Program-made: the position numbers and the translations under genes
Shown: piece after piece, positions 17,672 to 30,378 of the stretch
How positions within the stretch are numbered: the first letter of the stretch is position 1
Layout of the letters: every line of letters starts with the position of its first letter
The notes under the pieces: model-generated
The model's input: the letters and a program-made list of their open reading frames with translations, nothing else
The model's database searches: none
Told to the model about the DNA's origin: nothing
Assembly (NCBI RefSeq): GCF_013409625.1
Contig: NZ_JACCBF010000001.1
Location: 372,001-436,000 of the forward strand
Reading direction: 5' to 3'
DNA: 64,000 nucleotides
Source of the DNA: Nocardioides kongjuensis
Lineage (GTDB): Bacteria; Actinomycetota; Actinomycetes; Propionibacteriales; Nocardioidaceae

Positions 17672-18607
17672 GTGAGCCGCCGTGACCAGTCCCTCGCCGC
17701 CCTCGTGGCCGCGATCTGGGGCTTCAACTTCGTCGTCATCGACTGGGGGATGGGCGAGGTGCCGCCGCTGCTGTTCCTGGCCGCGCGCTTCCTCGCCGTC
17801 GTCGTCCCGGCGGTCTTCCTGCTCGACCCGCCGCCGGTGCCGTGGCGCACGGTCGCCGCGGTCGGCACGTTCATGTCGCTGGGCCAGTTCGCGTTCCTGT
17901 ACGTCGCCATGGACGCCGGGATGCCGCCGGGTCTGGCCGGGCTGGTGCTCCAGGCCCAGGTGGTGCTCACGATCCTGCTGGCCGCCGCGGTGCTGCGTGA
18001 GCGCCCGACCCGGCCGCAGGTGGCGGGTGTCGTGCTCGGCGCGCTCGGCCTGGTCGTCGTCGGCCTCGGCCGCGGCGGCCACGTCCCGGCCCTCGCCCTG
18101 CTGCTGTGCCTGACGGCAGCGCTGATGTGGGCGATCGGCAACGTGGTCTCGCGGGCCTCGGGTGCCACCGGCGGGCTGTCGCTGACCGTGTGGTCGGCGC
18201 TCGTCGTCCCCGTTCCCCTGGTGCTGCTCTCCCTCGTCGTCGACGGACCGGCGGCCGTGGTGGACGGGCTCGGCTCCTTCGGCTGGCGCGCCGCGGTCTC
18301 CACGCTCTACACCGCCGGCCTCGCCTCGCTGGTCGGCTACGGGATCTTCAACACCCTGCTCTCGCGCAACCCGTCGGCCGCCGTGGTGCCGTGGATCCTG
18401 CTCGTCCCACCCGTGGCGATCGGCTCGGCGTGGGCGCTGCTGGACGAGGTGCCGTCGAGCGGTGAGCTGGTCGGGGGAGCAGTGCTGGTGCTGGGCGTGC
18501 TGGTCGCCCAGCGCCGGTCCGGGGCAGCCGTCAGCGACCCGACTCGGTGTACGCCGGACCCGTCCCGGCGAGACTCGCCAGGGCGGCCCGCACCCGCCGG
18601 GCGGTGA
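17672..18607 (+). CDS. EamA-family (DMT) transporter
   Basis: 311 residues from GTG. About ten hydrophobic helices in two EamA repeats: WGFNFVVIDWGMGEVPPLLFL and LQAQVVLTILLAA in the first, MWAIGNVV and GYGIFNTLLSRNPSAAVVPW in the second. Members such as YddG and RhaT-like proteins export amino acids or metabolites. Its last 77 bases overlap the convergent NUDIX gene, adding a polar, Pro/Arg-rich tail. Probably regulated by the divergent LysR gene. Confidence 0.87.
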   Translation: MSRRDQSLAALVAAIWGFNFVVIDWGMGEVPPLLFLAARFLAVVVPAVFLLDPPPVPWRTVAAVGTFMSLGQFAFLYVAMDAGMPPGLAGLVLQAQVVLTILLAAAVLRERPTRPQVAGVVLGALGLVVVGLGRGGHVPALALLLCLTAALMWAIGNVVSRASGATGGLSLTVWSALVVPVPLVLLSLVVDGPAAVVDGLGSFGWRAAVSTLYTAGLASLVGYGIFNTLLSRNPSAAVVPWILLVPPVAIGSAWALLDEVPSSGELVGGAVLVLGVLVAQRRSGAAVSDPTRCTPDPSRRDSPGRPAPAGR

Positions 18608-19313
18608 AGTCGGCAGCCCGCTCGTCGATCTCGGCGAGGGTGAGGAAGTCGGCGGTCTTGATCTCCCGGGGCTGCGGGACGACCTGCTGCACGATCGAGG
18701 CGGGGTGCACGCCGCCGTCGAAGACCAGGCACAGTGCGTCGTCCCAGCCGCCCCACGGCGGCAGCCAGTCGGTCAGCAGCAGCCCGCCGGCCTCGATGCT
18801 GAGCTCGAGCTCCTCCTCGACCTCGCGCGCGACCGCGACCCGCGGCGACTCGCCGACCTCGACCACACCGCCCGGCAGGTCCCAGTCGGTCTTGTAGGTC
18901 AGGTTGCACATGAGCACCCGGGGCTCCGAACCGTCCGCCCCGTCTGAGTCGCGCACCAGCATCTGCGCGATCCCGCGCTTGCGCGGCAGGAACGAGTTCA
19001 GCAGCGCGCGGAACCCACCGGGCTCGTGCACGGGTACGTCGTCGACCAGCCGTGCGTAGACCACCACGTCGCCCGCGCGGCCGCGCTGCACGCCCTCGCG
19101 CCGCATCCCCGACCAGGTCGCGATCCGCTGCGCCTCGGCGTCGTCGATGGCGACCTTCACCTCGACCCGGTCGTGGTCGGTGAGCGCGGCGGCCACCTGA
19201 CGACGCACGACGTCGACGGCCGCCTGCCAGCCACGCTCGGTCAGGTCCGAGGTCCAGGTCAGCCGAGCGACGCCGTCGTCGACGGTCGAGTGGCTGATCT
19301 CGGGCTCGGGCAC
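18531..19313 (-). CDS. NUDIX hydrolase with GNAT-like N-terminal segment
   Basis: 260 residues. The NUDIX domain spans about 115-245 with the box GGVVEVGES...REVEEELEL, close to GX5EX7REUXEEXGU, so it probably hydrolyses a nucleoside diphosphate-X compound with Mg2+. The first 95 residues (DAEAQRIATWSGMRREGVQR, then DVVVYARLVDD) resemble the C-terminal half of a RimJ-type GNAT acetyltransferase and look like a partial or divergent domain. The GTG start is supported by TAGGGT ending six bases upstream (leaderless). Confidence 0.82.
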   Translation of the reverse strand: MPEPEISHSTVDDGVARLTWTSDLTERGWQAAVDVVRRQVAAALTDHDRVEVKVAIDDAEAQRIATWSGMRREGVQRGRAGDVVVYARLVDDVPVHEPGGFRALLNSFLPRKRGIAQMLVRDSDGADGSEPRVLMCNLTYKTDWDLPGGVVEVGESPRVAVAREVEEELELSIEAGGLLLTDWLPPWGGWDDALCLVFDGGVHPASIVQQVVPQPREIKTADFLTLAEIDERAADFTARRVRAALASLAGTGPAYTESGR

Positions 19314-19339
19314 GCCTTCACCCTAGAGGGTGCCCCCAC

Positions 19340-21259
<1,920 letters not shown>

Positions 21260-21294
21260 CTCGTTGAGTCTAGCCGGTGGGCAATGATGCACGA

Positions 21295-22548
21295 GTGAGC
21301 GAACGCATCGGCTGGAGGTACACCGTCCTCGTCCCCGCGGTCCTGGCGGTCTTGTCGATGATCGGGCCGTTCAGCATCGACACGCCGTTCCCGGCGTTCC
21401 CGGAGATGGGGCGCGACCTCGACGTCGACACCGGTGCCCTGCAGCTGATCGTCACCGTCTACCTCGGCTCGTTCGCCCTGATGAGCGTCTTCCACGGGCC
21501 GTTGTCCGACGCGGTCGGCCGGCGTCCCGTGATGCTCGGCGGCATCGCGGTCTACGTCCTCGCCTCGCTGGGCTGCGTGGTCGCCGCAAGCCTGCCGCTG
21601 CTGCTGGTGTGCCGTGCCCTGCAGGGCCTCAGCGCCGGCGGCGCGACCATCGTCAGCCGGACCGTGATCCGCGACCTCTTCGACGGACCCCAGGCGCAGA
21701 AGCTGATGAGCCGGGTCGCGATCATCTTCGGCCTCGCTCCTGCGGTCGGGCCGATCCTCGGTGGCGCGCTGCTGCAGCTCGGGCCGTGGCAGCTGATCTT
21801 CGGCTTCCAGGCCGCCATGGGCGTGCTGCTCATCCTCTCCGTGCTCTTCCTGCTCCCCGAGACCCACCCGCGCGAGCGCCGCGTCCCGCTGCGGGTCGGT
21901 GCCGTCCTCGGCGGCCTGGTCGAGGTCGGCCGGGTCGGCGCCTTCCACCGCCTCGCCTGGGCGACCGCACTGATCTTCGGGGCGCAGTTCCTCTACATCG
22001 GTGGCGCCGCCATCTTCGTCGTCGACGTCCTCGGCGAGGGCGAGCTCGACTTCTGGAAGCTGTTCGTCCCGATGATCGGCTCGATGATGCTCGGCTCCTG
22101 GCTGTGCGGCCGCGCCGCCGGTCGGATCTCCGCGCGCCGCCTCGTCTCCTGGGGGTGCACGACGTCCTTCGCCGGCGGGGTCGTGGGCGTGCTGGTCGCC
22201 GCTCTCGGCGCCGGCGACGAGCTGCCCTGGGCGGTCCTCGGGGTCTCCCTGATCGCGCTCGGCAACGGCATCACCTACCCGACCCTGCAGCTCATGCTCC
22301 TCGACCGGTTCCCCACCCGCCGCGGTGCCGTGGTCTCGCTCGCCACCTTCGTCGCCCTCGTGCTCAACGCGGTCACCGCCGTGGCCGTCGTCCCCGTCAT
22401 CGGTGGCTCGGCCCTCGGCTTCGCCGTCGCCGCCCTCGTCGGCGTCGGTGCCGGCCAGCTGTGCTGGAGCTGGCACGTCGCCGTCGAGGACCGGGACTGC
22501 GCCGTCTCCCGCGACGTCGGGGAGAGGGAGCCGGTCGAGCTGCTGTAG
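21295..22548 (+). CDS. MFS multidrug transporter, Bcr/CflA-type
   Basis: 417 residues and 12 predicted helices. [17 protein letters not shown] resembles the Bcr/CflA opening (IDMYLPAFP-like), followed by [24 protein letters not shown] (motif A) and [13 protein letters not shown]. It probably effluxes drugs or metabolites by proton antiport. The start is uncertain: GTG at 21295, or in-frame GTG at 21277. It is divergent from glgB with almost no promoter space and converges with the small gene at 22598. Confidence 0.85.
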   Translation: MSERIGWRYTVLVPAVLAVLSMIGPFSIDTPFPAFPEMGRDLDVDTGALQLIVTVYLGSFALMSVFHGPLSDAVGRRPVMLGGIAVYVLASLGCVVAASLPLLLVCRALQGLSAGGATIVSRTVIRDLFDGPQAQKLMSRVAIIFGLAPAVGPILGGALLQLGPWQLIFGFQAAMGVLLILSVLFLLPETHPRERRVPLRVGAVLGGLVEVGRVGAFHRLAWATALIFGAQFLYIGGAAIFVVDVLGEGELDFWKLFVPMIGSMMLGSWLCGRAAGRISARRLVSWGCTTSFAGGVVGVLVAALGAGDELPWAVLGVSLIALGNGITYPTLQLMLLDRFPTRRGAVVSLATFVALVLNAVTAVAVVPVIGGSALGFAVAALVGVGAGQLCWSWHVAVEDRDCAVSRDVGEREPVELL

Positions 22549-22597
22549 CCAGCGCGTGAACCGCCTGTCGGCTGGGATGCCTGGGGCTGGTGGGAGC

Positions 22598-22840
22598 TCA
22601 GCGCTGCCAGGTCTGCCTCGGCGCGTACCCGCCGCGCCGCAGCCAGTGCTCGGTGTGGACGATCCGGTCCGGGGTGATGACGGTGAGCGGGTCGGTGGGC
22701 GGCTGCGAGAGCGACCGGCCGCGCTCCACGTGGTCGGACTGCCAGCGCACCGCCTCCCAGTACGCCTGGGCGTCGCGGTCGTCGCGCCGTCCCTGCTCGG
22801 CGACGACAGGTCCTGGGCTGGCCCGCCGCCGCGGACTCAC
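22598..22840 (-). CDS. Small hypothetical protein, third gene of sigma-factor operon
   Basis: 80 residues; no recognised domain. The GTG overlaps the upstream stop as GTGA. Nearly every codon in the last 60 ends in G or C, and composition is protein-like (QAYWEAVRWQSDH, HTEHWLRRGGYAP) rather than shadow-like. It is probably translated together with the two genes upstream. The Arg-rich first 20 residues are less convincing, so an internal start is possible. Function unknown. Confidence 0.6.
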   Translation of the reverse strand: MSPRRRASPGPVVAEQGRRDDRDAQAYWEAVRWQSDHVERGRSLSQPPTDPLTVITPDRIVHTEHWLRRGGYAPRQTWQR

Positions 22841-23928
22841 ATGTCGACGCCGATGAACTGCGGGTCGCCGCCGGTCACCTTCAGCCTGCCGACCTCGTCG
22901 CACCGCGGAGCGCCGACCACGCAGTCGTAGATCGTGAAGCCCGGGTAGTCGGTGCCCGTGGCGACCAGGATCGAGCCGTCGGTGTCCACGGCGTACCAGC
23001 CGAAGGAGTCGCCCATCGCCGGCGGACCGACGGGGAGCACGACCGGGGCCTCCCCGGGTGTCGTGGGCTGCAGGGTGCTGCTCCAGTACAGGACGTAGCG
23101 GCCGTCGAGGGTCAGCTGGGCGTCGATCGCCCCGGCCACGAGGCGCCACTCCCCGAGGTCCGTGGGTCGGGGGCCGTCGTAGAGGACCACCCCGGCGCGT
23201 ACGTCGGCCACCCGGGTCCCGGGTCCGGCGAAGTCCCGCCACTCGTCGGCTCCCCAGGACCAGGTGCGGGTGCCGGAGCGGTCGCGGACGAACACTGCAC
23301 CCCGGTCGATCCCGTCGATCACGAGGTCGCCACAGGCTCCGCAGTCGAGGGTCGTGGAGCCCAGCTCGTCGCCGGTGGCGAGGTCGCGGACCGCGATCGT
23401 CGCCGTCCCGTCGTGCAGCGTCGCCCACGCGACCACCCGCCCGGACCCGTCGACCTTCGCGGTCGGGTGGAAGCCGTGGGGCGCGTCGAGCGGCCCGTCG
23501 ACCAGGCGGGACACCTCGCCCTTCGTGTCGAGCAGCATCGGCCGCCCGGCATCGAAGAAGACGATCCCCTCCTGCGTCGCGGCCGCATCGGTGTCCAGCC
23601 AGGTCATGTCGCCGTAGGGGAAGTCGCGCCCGCCCAGGTGGAGCGTGGCGCCGGGGTCGGCGTAGGCGCGGGCACCGTGGCTGAAGTCCAGGGGTCCCAC
23701 CGAGGCGTACGCCGGGTCGCGCACCGTCCGCCCGTCGCGGCCGCTCCCCGGGAGGGTCACGGCCAGGCCGACGCCGACGGCGATCACGGTGGTCGCGGCG
23801 AGCGCGGTCGTCGTACGCCGCCGGCGGCGCAACCTGCGTCCGGCCGCTCTCGCCACGCCGGGGTCCGCGGGCGGCACCGCGAAGTCGTCGATCCGCTCGG
23901 TGAGGAGGTCGCCCAGGTCGATGCTCAT
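22837..23928 (-). CDS. Membrane-anchored beta-propeller-like protein, putative sigma-factor partner
   Basis: 363 residues. Cytoplasmic N-terminus (MSIDLGDLLTERIDDFAV), basic RRLRRRRR stop, one transmembrane helix at about 41-58, then a long extracytoplasmic domain of WD/beta-propeller-like repeats (VVAWATLHDGTATIAVRDLA, GRYVLYWSS). The ATG overlaps the sigma-factor stop as ATGA. Position and topology suggest an anti-sigma or signal-sensing partner. There is no HxxxCxxC zinc motif, so it is not a classical ZAS anti-sigma factor. Function is inferred from context only. Confidence 0.8.
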   Translation of the reverse strand: MSIDLGDLLTERIDDFAVPPADPGVARAAGRRLRRRRRTTTALAATTVIAVGVGLAVTLPGSGRDGRTVRDPAYASVGPLDFSHGARAYADPGATLHLGGRDFPYGDMTWLDTDAAATQEGIVFFDAGRPMLLDTKGEVSRLVDGPLDAPHGFHPTAKVDGSGRVVAWATLHDGTATIAVRDLATGDELGSTTLDCGACGDLVIDGIDRGAVFVRDRSGTRTWSWGADEWRDFAGPGTRVADVRAGVVLYDGPRPTDLGEWRLVAGAIDAQLTLDGRYVLYWSSTLQPTTPGEAPVVLPVGPPAMGDSFGWYAVDTDGSILVATGTDYPGFTIYDCVVGAPRCDEVGRLKVTGGDPQFIGVDM

Positions 23929-24428
23929 GCTTCGTCTCCCGTCGTGAAGGCGCCGCAGCGGCGCAGGCTGGTCAGGGCGGCCGCGGCCTGGGACTTCACC
24001 GTCCCCCGCGAGCAGCCGAGGGCGGTGGCGATCTGCTCCTCGCTCAGGTCCTCGTAGTAGCGCAGCACGATGACCGCACGTTGCCGCGGCGGCAGGGCCC
24101 GGACCGCGGCCCACATCCGCTCGCGCTCCGCGACGGCGCCGTCGTGCGCCTCGGCGACCAGGCCGGTGTCGACGGCCGGGTGCGGCCGCTCGCGACGCGA
24201 CCACGCCTTGCGACGCAGGCCGAGGACCTCGTTGAGGACCATCCGGTGCAGGTACGCCTCCGGGCTGTCGGCCCGTCGTACCCGGCCCCACGAGGCGTAG
24301 GCCCGCGCGAAGGCGGCCTGGACCGCGTCCTCGGCGGTGGCCGCGTCGTCGGCGACGGCGCGTGCCAGCCGGTACAGCCGCGGCCACTGCGCTGCGAACA
24401 GGTCGGCGTACTCGCGCTCGTCGTCCAC
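23925..24428 (-). CDS. ECF RNA polymerase sigma factor, SigE-like
   Basis: 167 residues, typical of the SigE/SACE ECF group. Region 2 is at about 10-75 (LFAAQWPRLYRLARAVADD, DAVQAAFARAYASW, DSPEAYLHRMVLN) and region 4 at about 105-155 (LPPRQRAVIVLRYYEDLSEEQIATALGCSRGTVKS). The GTG start is chosen because AGGAGG lies five bases upstream and it gives the usual length. An upstream ATG at 24482 has its AAGGAGGT directly abutting, which is too close. It directs transcription of an unknown regulon; the membrane gene overlapping its end probably controls it. Confidence 0.93.
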   Translation of the reverse strand: MDDEREYADLFAAQWPRLYRLARAVADDAATAEDAVQAAFARAYASWGRVRRADSPEAYLHRMVLNEVLGLRRKAWSRRERPHPAVDTGLVAEAHDGAVAERERMWAAVRALPPRQRAVIVLRYYEDLSEEQIATALGCSRGTVKSQAAAALTSLRRCGAFTTGDEA

Positions 24429-24537
24429 CAGCACCTCCTGGACGAAGGATGCCGGAGGGTGCGCGGTCCCGAGGCGTTCCATACCTCCTTGATGTCGGTG
24501 GGGGCCGGTTCGGTTGGGTCGGTGTGATGATGCGGGC

Positions 24538-25296
24538 ATGGCCCGACTTGTGGTGCTCGCCGTCCTCGCCGCCCTGCTCACGCCCGCCACCTCGGTGTCA
24601 GCCCAGCCGGACAGGCACGCCGACCTCCCGCTCGCCGGTCGGGTGATCGTCATCGACCCGGGCCACCAGCTCGGCAACTCCCGCCACCGTGCCGAGGTCG
24701 ACCAGCCGGTCCCGGCCGGCAACGGCCAGACCAAGCCCTGCAACACGACGGGCACGGCGACCAACGGCGGCTTCCCCGAGGCCACCTTCACCTGGCGTGT
24801 CGCCACTCGGCTCGCCGCCCGCCTGCGCGCCCTCGGCGCCGAGGTCGTGCTCACCCGCACCACCAACAGCCGTGCCGACTGGGGTCCGTGCGTCGACGTC
24901 CGCGGCCTGCTCGGCAACGCCGGCTACCGGGGCTGGGACCGCCCGGCCGACCTCAAGATCAGCATCCACGGCGACGGCTCCCTCAGCGGCGGCCGCGGCT
25001 TCCACGTCATCGTCGCCGCCAAGGCCGAGGGCCGCGCCGCCTCGACGGCCTTCGGGCGCACCGTCCGCGGCGCCCTCCACGACCGCGGCTTCCGCGACGC
25101 CACCTACACCGCCGGCGGCCGCGGGCTCACCCACCGCTCCGACCTCGCCACGCTGAACCTCTCCGAGGTCCCCACCGCGATGGTCGAGCTGGGCAACATG
25201 CGCAGCGCCGCCGACGCCCGGGTGATGACGTCACGGAAGGGTCAGCGGCGCTACGCCGCGGCGCTGGCGGCCGCCGTCAGTCGCTACCTGCGGTGA
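24538..25296 (+). CDS. Secreted N-acetylmuramoyl-L-alanine amidase (Amidase_3)
   Basis: 252 residues with a Sec signal peptide (MARLVVLAVLAALLTPATSVSA). Amidase_3 zinc ligands and catalytic residues are visible: His in IVIDPGH, Glu in GGFPEATF, His in SIHGDGS and Glu in AMVELGNM. It cleaves the amide bond between MurNAc and L-Ala in peptidoglycan. It resembles mycobacterial Rv3717 in lacking cell-wall repeat domains. The 3' end overlaps the convergent mak gene by 20 bases. Confidence 0.9.
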   Translation: MARLVVLAVLAALLTPATSVSAQPDRHADLPLAGRVIVIDPGHQLGNSRHRAEVDQPVPAGNGQTKPCNTTGTATNGGFPEATFTWRVATRLAARLRALGAEVVLTRTTNSRADWGPCVDVRGLLGNAGYRGWDRPADLKISIHGDGSLSGGRGFHVIVAAKAEGRAASTAFGRTVRGALHDRGFRDATYTAGGRGLTHRSDLATLNLSEVPTAMVELGNMRSAADARVMTSRKGQRRYAAALAAAVSRYLR

Positions 25297-26614
25297 GCCG
25301 GGCCACGCCGGCCAGTGGGATCGGCAGCCAGGTCGGCCGGTTCCGGGCCTCGTAGATGCACTCGTAGACCGCCTTGTCGACGACGTACGCCGTCAGCAGG
25401 GCGCGCGCCGCGGGCCAGAGCGGCTGCCCGCCGAGGTAGGCGGCCAGGAACGCCTTGCGGTTGCGGCGTGCCCACTCGTCGGCCCGGACGCTGCGCTGGT
25501 GCAGCACGTCCGGGTCCTCCTCGGGCATCGACTCGGCGACGGCGTGCGGTGCGTAGTCGAAGGAGCGCAGCATGCCGGCGACGTCGCGCCAGGGGGAGTC
25601 GGGCAGCACCCGCTCGGCCAGCGGCTTGGCGGGCTCGCCCTCGAAGTCGACCAGCTTCCAGCCGAGCACGGTGCGCAGGGTCTGGCCGAGGTGGAGGTCG
25701 CCGTGCACCCGCTGGACGGGCACCTCGCGCAGCTCTGCCACCGCCGCGAACACGCGCTGGGCCGACGAGGCGTACTCCGCCAGCTCCGGCACCACCTCGA
25801 GCGCCGCGGTGAGCCGGTTGCCCATCGCGGTCGCCAGGTCGGTGCCGGCGATGGACGACGTCGGGAAGGACTCGGCCAGCTGGGCGTGCACCTCGGCGAG
25901 CGCGGTGCCGAGGCGGGCGGCCTCGCTGGCGAAGTCGCCGCCGACCTCCTCGGCGTGCAGGTCGGCCTCCGCGAACAGGTCGCGCACGCTGGCCAGGGCC
26001 AGGTCCCAGCCGTCGCTGGCGGTGCGCAGGAACTGCTGCAGCATCCCGAGCTGCAGGTCCTCGACCTCGATCCACCCGTAGAGCTGCGCGACGTGGGTCG
26101 ATCCGGCCTCGGTGAGCACCCGGTGGGTGGTGATGTCGGGGTTCTCGCCCGGGGTCACCTTGCGGAACAGCTTGAGCACGGAGTCCTCGCCGAACAGGAT
26201 CGACGAGTTCGACTGCTCACCGCTGAAGAGCGAGCCCGGTGCGTCGAGGTCGAGGTCGTGGCCCGGCAGGCGCACGAAGCCCGGGCGCTCGCCGAAGGCG
26301 TGCAGCAGGTGGGCGGTCGCGGCGCGGTCGCTCGGGGCGTCGTACGCCGGCCGCCCGGCCTCGTCGTCGGCGGGCCAGTGCCCGACGTACGCGTGCTCGA
26401 GCCTCTCCTGCGGCTCGTCGTAGAGGGCCAGGGGGACCTGGTAGAGCTCGCGGTCGCCGTCGTCGTCGTAGGTGACCTCGACGAGGAGCACGACCACCTC
26501 GGGAGCGGAGCCGAGGCGCAGCAACTCCCGGGTGCCGGTCACGGTGAACGCGCGTCCCTTGCCGCCGAACCAGCGGCGGTGCTCGAGGAACGGGGCGAGG
26601 AAGGAAGCAGTCAC
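25277..26614 (-). CDS. mak: Maltokinase (Mak/Pep2)
   Basis: 445 residues. Kinase-like fold with ATP-binding VLKLFRKV, catalytic loop [12 protein letters not shown] and LVDFEGEP (the DFG equivalent), as in mycobacterial maltokinase. The N-terminal cap shows [12 protein letters not shown]. It phosphorylates maltose from TreS to maltose-1-phosphate, the donor for GlgE. The GTG overlaps the treS stop as GTGA, so glgE, treS and mak are translationally coupled. Confidence 0.95.
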   Translation of the reverse strand: MTASFLAPFLEHRRWFGGKGRAFTVTGTRELLRLGSAPEVVVLLVEVTYDDDGDRELYQVPLALYDEPQERLEHAYVGHWPADDEAGRPAYDAPSDRAATAHLLHAFGERPGFVRLPGHDLDLDAPGSLFSGEQSNSSILFGEDSVLKLFRKVTPGENPDITTHRVLTEAGSTHVAQLYGWIEVEDLQLGMLQQFLRTASDGWDLALASVRDLFAEADLHAEEVGGDFASEAARLGTALAEVHAQLAESFPTSSIAGTDLATAMGNRLTAALEVVPELAEYASSAQRVFAAVAELREVPVQRVHGDLHLGQTLRTVLGWKLVDFEGEPAKPLAERVLPDSPWRDVAGMLRSFDYAPHAVAESMPEEDPDVLHQRSVRADEWARRNRKAFLAAYLGGQPLWPAARALLTAYVVDKAVYECIYEARNRPTWLPIPLAGVARLTAGSD

Positions 26615-28319
26615 AGCACCGGCCTCCCCGTCGTCTCCGGATCCGTCAACCGGAACCAGTAGAAGCCGTGCCCGCTCAGCGTCAGGAGATACGGGAGCTC
26701 GCCGATCCGGGGGAACGGCACGCCGCCGAGCAGCTCCACCGGCACCCGGCCCTCGAACCGGCGCAGGTCCAGCTCGACCGGCTGCGGGAAGCGGGAGAGG
26801 TTGTTGACGCACAGGATGACGTCGTCGGTGTCGTGCTCGCGGACGTACGACAGCACGGTCGGGTTGGACCCGCCGAGGTCGCTGAACGTGCCGAGCCCGA
26901 AGGCGTCGTGCTGGCGCCGGATGTGGATCATCCGGCGGGTCCAGTGCAACAGCGACGACGGGTTCTCCAGCTGCGCCTCGACGTTGACGCTCTGGTAGCC
27001 GTAGACCGGGTCCTGGATGGTCGGCAGGTGCAGCTTGCCGGGGGTGGCGGAGGAGAACCCCGCGTTGCGGTCGGGGGTCCACTGCATCGGCGTACGGACG
27101 CCGTCGCGGTCACCGAGCCAGATGTTGTCGCCCATCCCGATCTCGTCGCCGTAGTAGAGGACGGGGGAGCCGGGCAGCGAGAGCAGCAGCGCCGTGAACA
27201 GCTCGATCTGGTTGGTGTCGTTGTCGAGCAGCGGCGCGAGCCGGCGGCGGATGCCGATGTTGGCCTTCATGCGGGGGTCCTTGGCGTACTCGCCCCACAT
27301 GTAGTCGCGGTCCTCGTCGGTGACCATCTCGAGGGTGAGCTCGTCGTGGTTGCGCAGGAAGATGCCCCACTGGCAGCCCTCCGGGATCGCCGGCGTCTGC
27401 TCCATGATCTCCGAGATCGGGAAGCGCGACTCGCGCCGTACGGCCATGAAGATGCGCGGCATCACCGGGAAGTGGAAGGCCATGTGGCACTCGGTCCCGA
27501 CGAAGGTCCCGTCCGCCTGCTCCTCGGGCCCGAAGTACTCCACGACGTCGGTCGGCCACTGGTTCGCCTCGCAGAGCAGCACCCGGCCGGGGTAGTTCTC
27601 GTCGACGAACCGGCGCACCTTCTTGAGGAAGTCGTGGGTCTCCGGGAGGTTCTCGCCGTTGGTGCCGGGGCGCTCGTAGAGGTACGGCACCGCGTCGAGC
27701 CGGAAGCCGTCGAGGCCCATGTCGAGCCAGAAGGCCATCGCCTCCAGCATCGCGTCGTGGACCTTGGGGTTGTCGAAGTTGAGGTCGGGCTGGTGGTGGA
27801 AGAACCGGTGCCAGTAGTACTGGCCCCGCGTCTGGTCCCAGGTCCAGTTCGACGGCTCGGTGTCGACGAAGATGATCCGCGCGTCCTGGTAGAGCTCGTC
27901 GGTGTCGGACCAGACGTAGAAGTCGCCGTACGGGCCGTCGGGATCGCTGCGCGAGGCCTGGAACCACGGGTGCGCGTCACTCGTGTGGTTCATGACGAAG
28001 TCGATGATCACCCGGATCCCACGCTCGTGGGCGGCGTCGAGGAACGCGTGGAAGTCGTCGACGGTGCCGATCTCGGGGAGGATCCCGGTGTAGTCGGCGA
28101 CGTCGTAGCCGCCGTCGCGCAGCGGCGAGGCGAAGAACGGCGGCACCCACAGGCAGTCGACGCCCAGCCACTGCAGGTAGTCGAGCTTCTCGGTCAGGCC
28201 CTGGAAGTCGCCGGTGCCGTCGGCGTTGGAGTCGCGGAACGAGCGGACCAGCACCTCGTAGAAGACCGCTGTCCGGAACCACTCGGGCTCCTGGTTGAGC
28301 ACCGTCGTCGCAGGGGTGG

Positions 28320-28323
<4 letters not shown>
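26611..28323 (-). CDS. treS: Trehalose synthase TreS
   Basis: 570 residues, GH13 family. [20 protein letters not shown] opening, nucleophile Asp in [13 protein letters not shown], acid Glu in LLCEANQWP and Asp in [12 protein letters not shown]. It interconverts trehalose and maltose. The GTG overlaps the glgE stop as GTGA and its own stop overlaps mak the same way. No C-terminal maltokinase fusion is present, since mak is separate. Together with Mak and GlgE it routes trehalose into alpha-glucan. Confidence 0.96.
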
Positions 28324-30344
<2,021 letters not shown>

Positions 30345-30345
30345 G

Positions 30346-30362
30346 ACTCGAACCTATCGAGT
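30346..30362 (-). promoter_or_regulatory. glgE promoter with palindrome over -10 box
   Basis: On the minus strand a TAGGTT box (30356-30351) ends six bases before the glgE ATG. It is framed by inverted arms ACTCGA/TCGAGT (30346-30351 and 30357-30362). Spacing implies transcription starting at the ATG. The palindrome could bind a repressor; no such regulator is identified here. Confidence 0.45.
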
Positions 30363-30378
30363 CCCCGATGGGGTGCGT

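Noticed and set aside
22837..23928. Classical zinc anti-sigma factor
   Set aside because: No HxxxCxxC motif in the cytoplasmic part; only order and topology suggest a sigma-factor role.
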